In this document: positions 39,702 to 42,700 of the stretch, piece after piece
Layout: every line of letters starts with the position of its first letter
Position numbering within the stretch: the stretch's first letter is position 1
Source: Distichodus sexfasciatus
Taxonomy: Eukaryota > Chordata > Actinopteri > Characiformes > Distichodontidae
Direction of reading: 5' to 3'
NCBI GenBank assembly: GCA_032718565.1
Contig: JAVGVS010000532.1
Location: forward strand, 62,001-126,000
DNA: 64,000 nucleotides
The notes under the pieces: generated by a model
Databases searched by the model: none
What the model was told of the DNA's origin: nothing
What the model saw: the letters and a program-made list of their open reading frames with translations, nothing else
Translations under genes and position numbers: made by a program

Positions 39702-42700
39702 GTAGGAACAGAACAGTTACAAGAGGGTTCCACAACATTTTGTGCTTGGACCCCTAAATACATATATTATAAGGCATATCAAGGCATGTTGTTCTTGTGC
39801 ATAAATTTTTGTGAAAATACAGATTCTTTTTATATGGGTGGGACAGAATATTTGTGTAGTTTTTTATGAAGACACTTTTTGAAGAATGTGACCTTTTTTT
39901 TTTTTACAGGAGCTGTTGTTGGCCGAGAAATGGGCCCGCATGAACAAACTTCCCTTCCCCAAAATTGACCCCAAAGTGTTCGACCGGGAAGGGCTGAAAG
40001 AGTGCTATGTCTTTAAGCCTAAAAAGGGGGACAAGAACTGTCCCACGGTGATCCACTTTGTGCTGGTGAACATAGACTTCAGGAAGTTCAAAGCCCCCGG
40101 TAAGTGTAACCGTTGCGGTAAAACTAAATGGCCTCTGTGAGATTACCTTTCCGGGTTTTAAAAGCTGGAGTCGCAAGCTTGTTATCGTTCCAGCTGTCTG
40201 TGGTGCGAGTACATCCATCTTTGCAGAAGTGTGTATACAGATGTGCGTGGGGTCTGGGCTTAAGTGGTTACGGGTTCTCTTAAAGGACAAAGAAAGTCTG
40301 ACGCAGACCTGGAGGATGTCAAAAAGCAGATGAAAATTGTAGAGATGAAAAGAGAAAGAGAGACAGAAGAAAGAAAAATGAGGTTTACTACTCAGGAGAC
40401 CACACACGTATGGCCAGCTGGAGGCCGTGACTGTAGAATGTTCTGGTTCATCCTAAACCGGAAACATTTATGATTTTTTTTATTTTATTTTATTTTCAAA
40501 AAACCTGATGGTTTATATAATTTTCAGCTTTCATGATACAACAGCCACATTCTTATTTTATTTTTTTATAATAGCAAGTGAATTCATTTTTATCTTACAG
40601 TATTATTTAAGAAATGCAAGAAATTAAACTGTAAACACCCTGGCAGAGCTTTACAAAGTACGGTACTCTAAGGGTGCTTTCTCATATAGTCCTCTTTAAA
40701 GACATCAATCTCAGTTCTCTTGAAGTGATCCAAAAAGTGGACCAAAAAAGGCTCAGAAAAAGGGCTCAGTTCTTTTTGTGTTACCTCGAAAGTGAACTCT
40801 TCTCTTTTTGGTCCACTTCCGCTCCAACTGGCCCTAAGTCCTTTTGCGTTCTCACTGTGGTTCGTCTGAAATTGTCAAGATCTTCAAAAATGTTTTTTCT
40901 GATTGTGAGCTATAATTATTTCACGAAGACTTTACAACTGAAAGTGAGTGATTATTTGTCATTGTGAACACACCACAGCACAGCACACTACAACGAAATG
41001 TGACCTCTGTATTTAACCCATCCGCGAAGGAGCAGTGGGCAGCTAACAAGCACCCGGGGAGCAGTGCTTGAGAACGGTACCTTGCTCATGAGTACCTCAC
41101 TGGTAACTTTACCGGCCCTGGATTCGAACCTGTCACCTTCTGTTCACGGAGCGAACGCCCTACCGTTACGCCACCAACTGCCCCAGCTGGGCACTCTACA
41201 ACTGGTGAAGTGGTTAGGATGCTCGCCTCTGGACCAAGAGGCTGTGGGTCGAAGCCTACTGTATGTCCAGCATTACGGTCCACGAGCAAGACCCTTAACC
41301 CCAAGTTGCTCCCTGATATTAGGAAAGTGGGCGTCACTCTGGAAAAGAGCCTCTGCTAAATACCTTAAATGTAAACGTAACAAGCAAAACAGGAATGTAA
41401 TGTTTCATCAGTGCCATGTCGCACCGCAGCGGTTGAAATGTAAATATATTAGTGGTTGACCTGACTGGATACTCGAGATCATTTGAATAAGGTGTGAAAT
41501 CGCGGGAAACGGATAACGGATGCACTGTTTAAAGAGCGTTGCCTGGGCACGCGCAACGTTTTTACTCCTGCTTGTGGAATAAAGCCGGTTTTACTTTATG
41601 TTCGCATTAGTGGCTGTTCTCACGTTTTTGTTACAACTTTGGGTTTCATTGCCAAACTGCTAGTGCAATTCAATAATGTTTGCTGTGTAAGGAGTGCTGT
41701 ATGTTAAGCTAACTGTGATATCGACTCAAAGCAAACCACCTCTTGAGTGACATACGGGTAAAAAAAAAGCTGACTAATCGATATGAGTTTGTTTCAAAGG
41801 CTGAAAGGGACCCAGTGTGAAAACACCTCTTAGACAACACACAAAAGAAAGAAATCTGGGTAAAGATTCTACGAAATAGGGGTGTAAATCGTACGTTTCA
41901 TCACGTTGTGAGGCAGGGGCAGATTAAGGTGTACATGGGCTAGCCCCTAGGCTACATTTTCTGTTAGCCCCACCCTCCAGGCTTATTTGAATGAACTGTT
42001 ATTTTTACTGGCCAAACTAGGGCCCCTGGCAGGCTGGCACACATGGGGGGGCCCTAGGCTACAGCCATATCATATCGCAGGCATTTTGCATTGTTTTTAT
42101 TAATTAGTGTTTTAATAACTCATAATCCCTTTAACTTATACAGTAGAAGCCACACGCATACCGTCAGAATCACAAGACTTTGAACTTACCGGACATTACA
42201 TTCATTCCTCTGTATGTGAAATGATTTAATTCTGTGCACAGAAATGGAAAAGACATTAATTACGTTATTCGCGAAGTAATTACACGTTAGCGCTCGCAGC
42301 TCTCACGTAGAACATTGTTATGCACAAAAATGTCGTCCAGATCGGCTCAAAATTACCCAAAACTTTAGCATTTCTTCATTTTCAATTGACCAGAAAAGAT
42401 ATATTTTTTTCCATTTTATAATGTTCGAGAGTGTCACACGCACTCCGATCACGTGACCGGCACGAGGACGCGGAAGTAGTCGGCGCGATGGGGAAGTATA
42501 AAAAGAGGCTTTTTCTCGCGGCTCACCGCTCAGTCATTGAGTCACCAGCCCAACTCTGATTTCGTGAGTACTCCAGTTATTTGGCGTTAGAGAGATCAAC
42601 GAAGTTCCCTGCCGCACCGGAATCGATGAAGGCAGAGCTTCTGACCTGTATGTGACCAAACTGGAGGTGTACTTGAAACAGCCACGGCGGTGGAGTGGAC

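Noticed and set aside
39633..39763. Poly-Asn / poly-Leu open frames
   Set aside because: They translate an (AAT)n run after a SINE tail.
40941..41184. tRNA gene on the minus strand
   Set aside because: The A- and B-box text is the head of a SINE with a 170-bp non-tRNA body that recurs over ten times. No cloverleaf acceptor stem closes.
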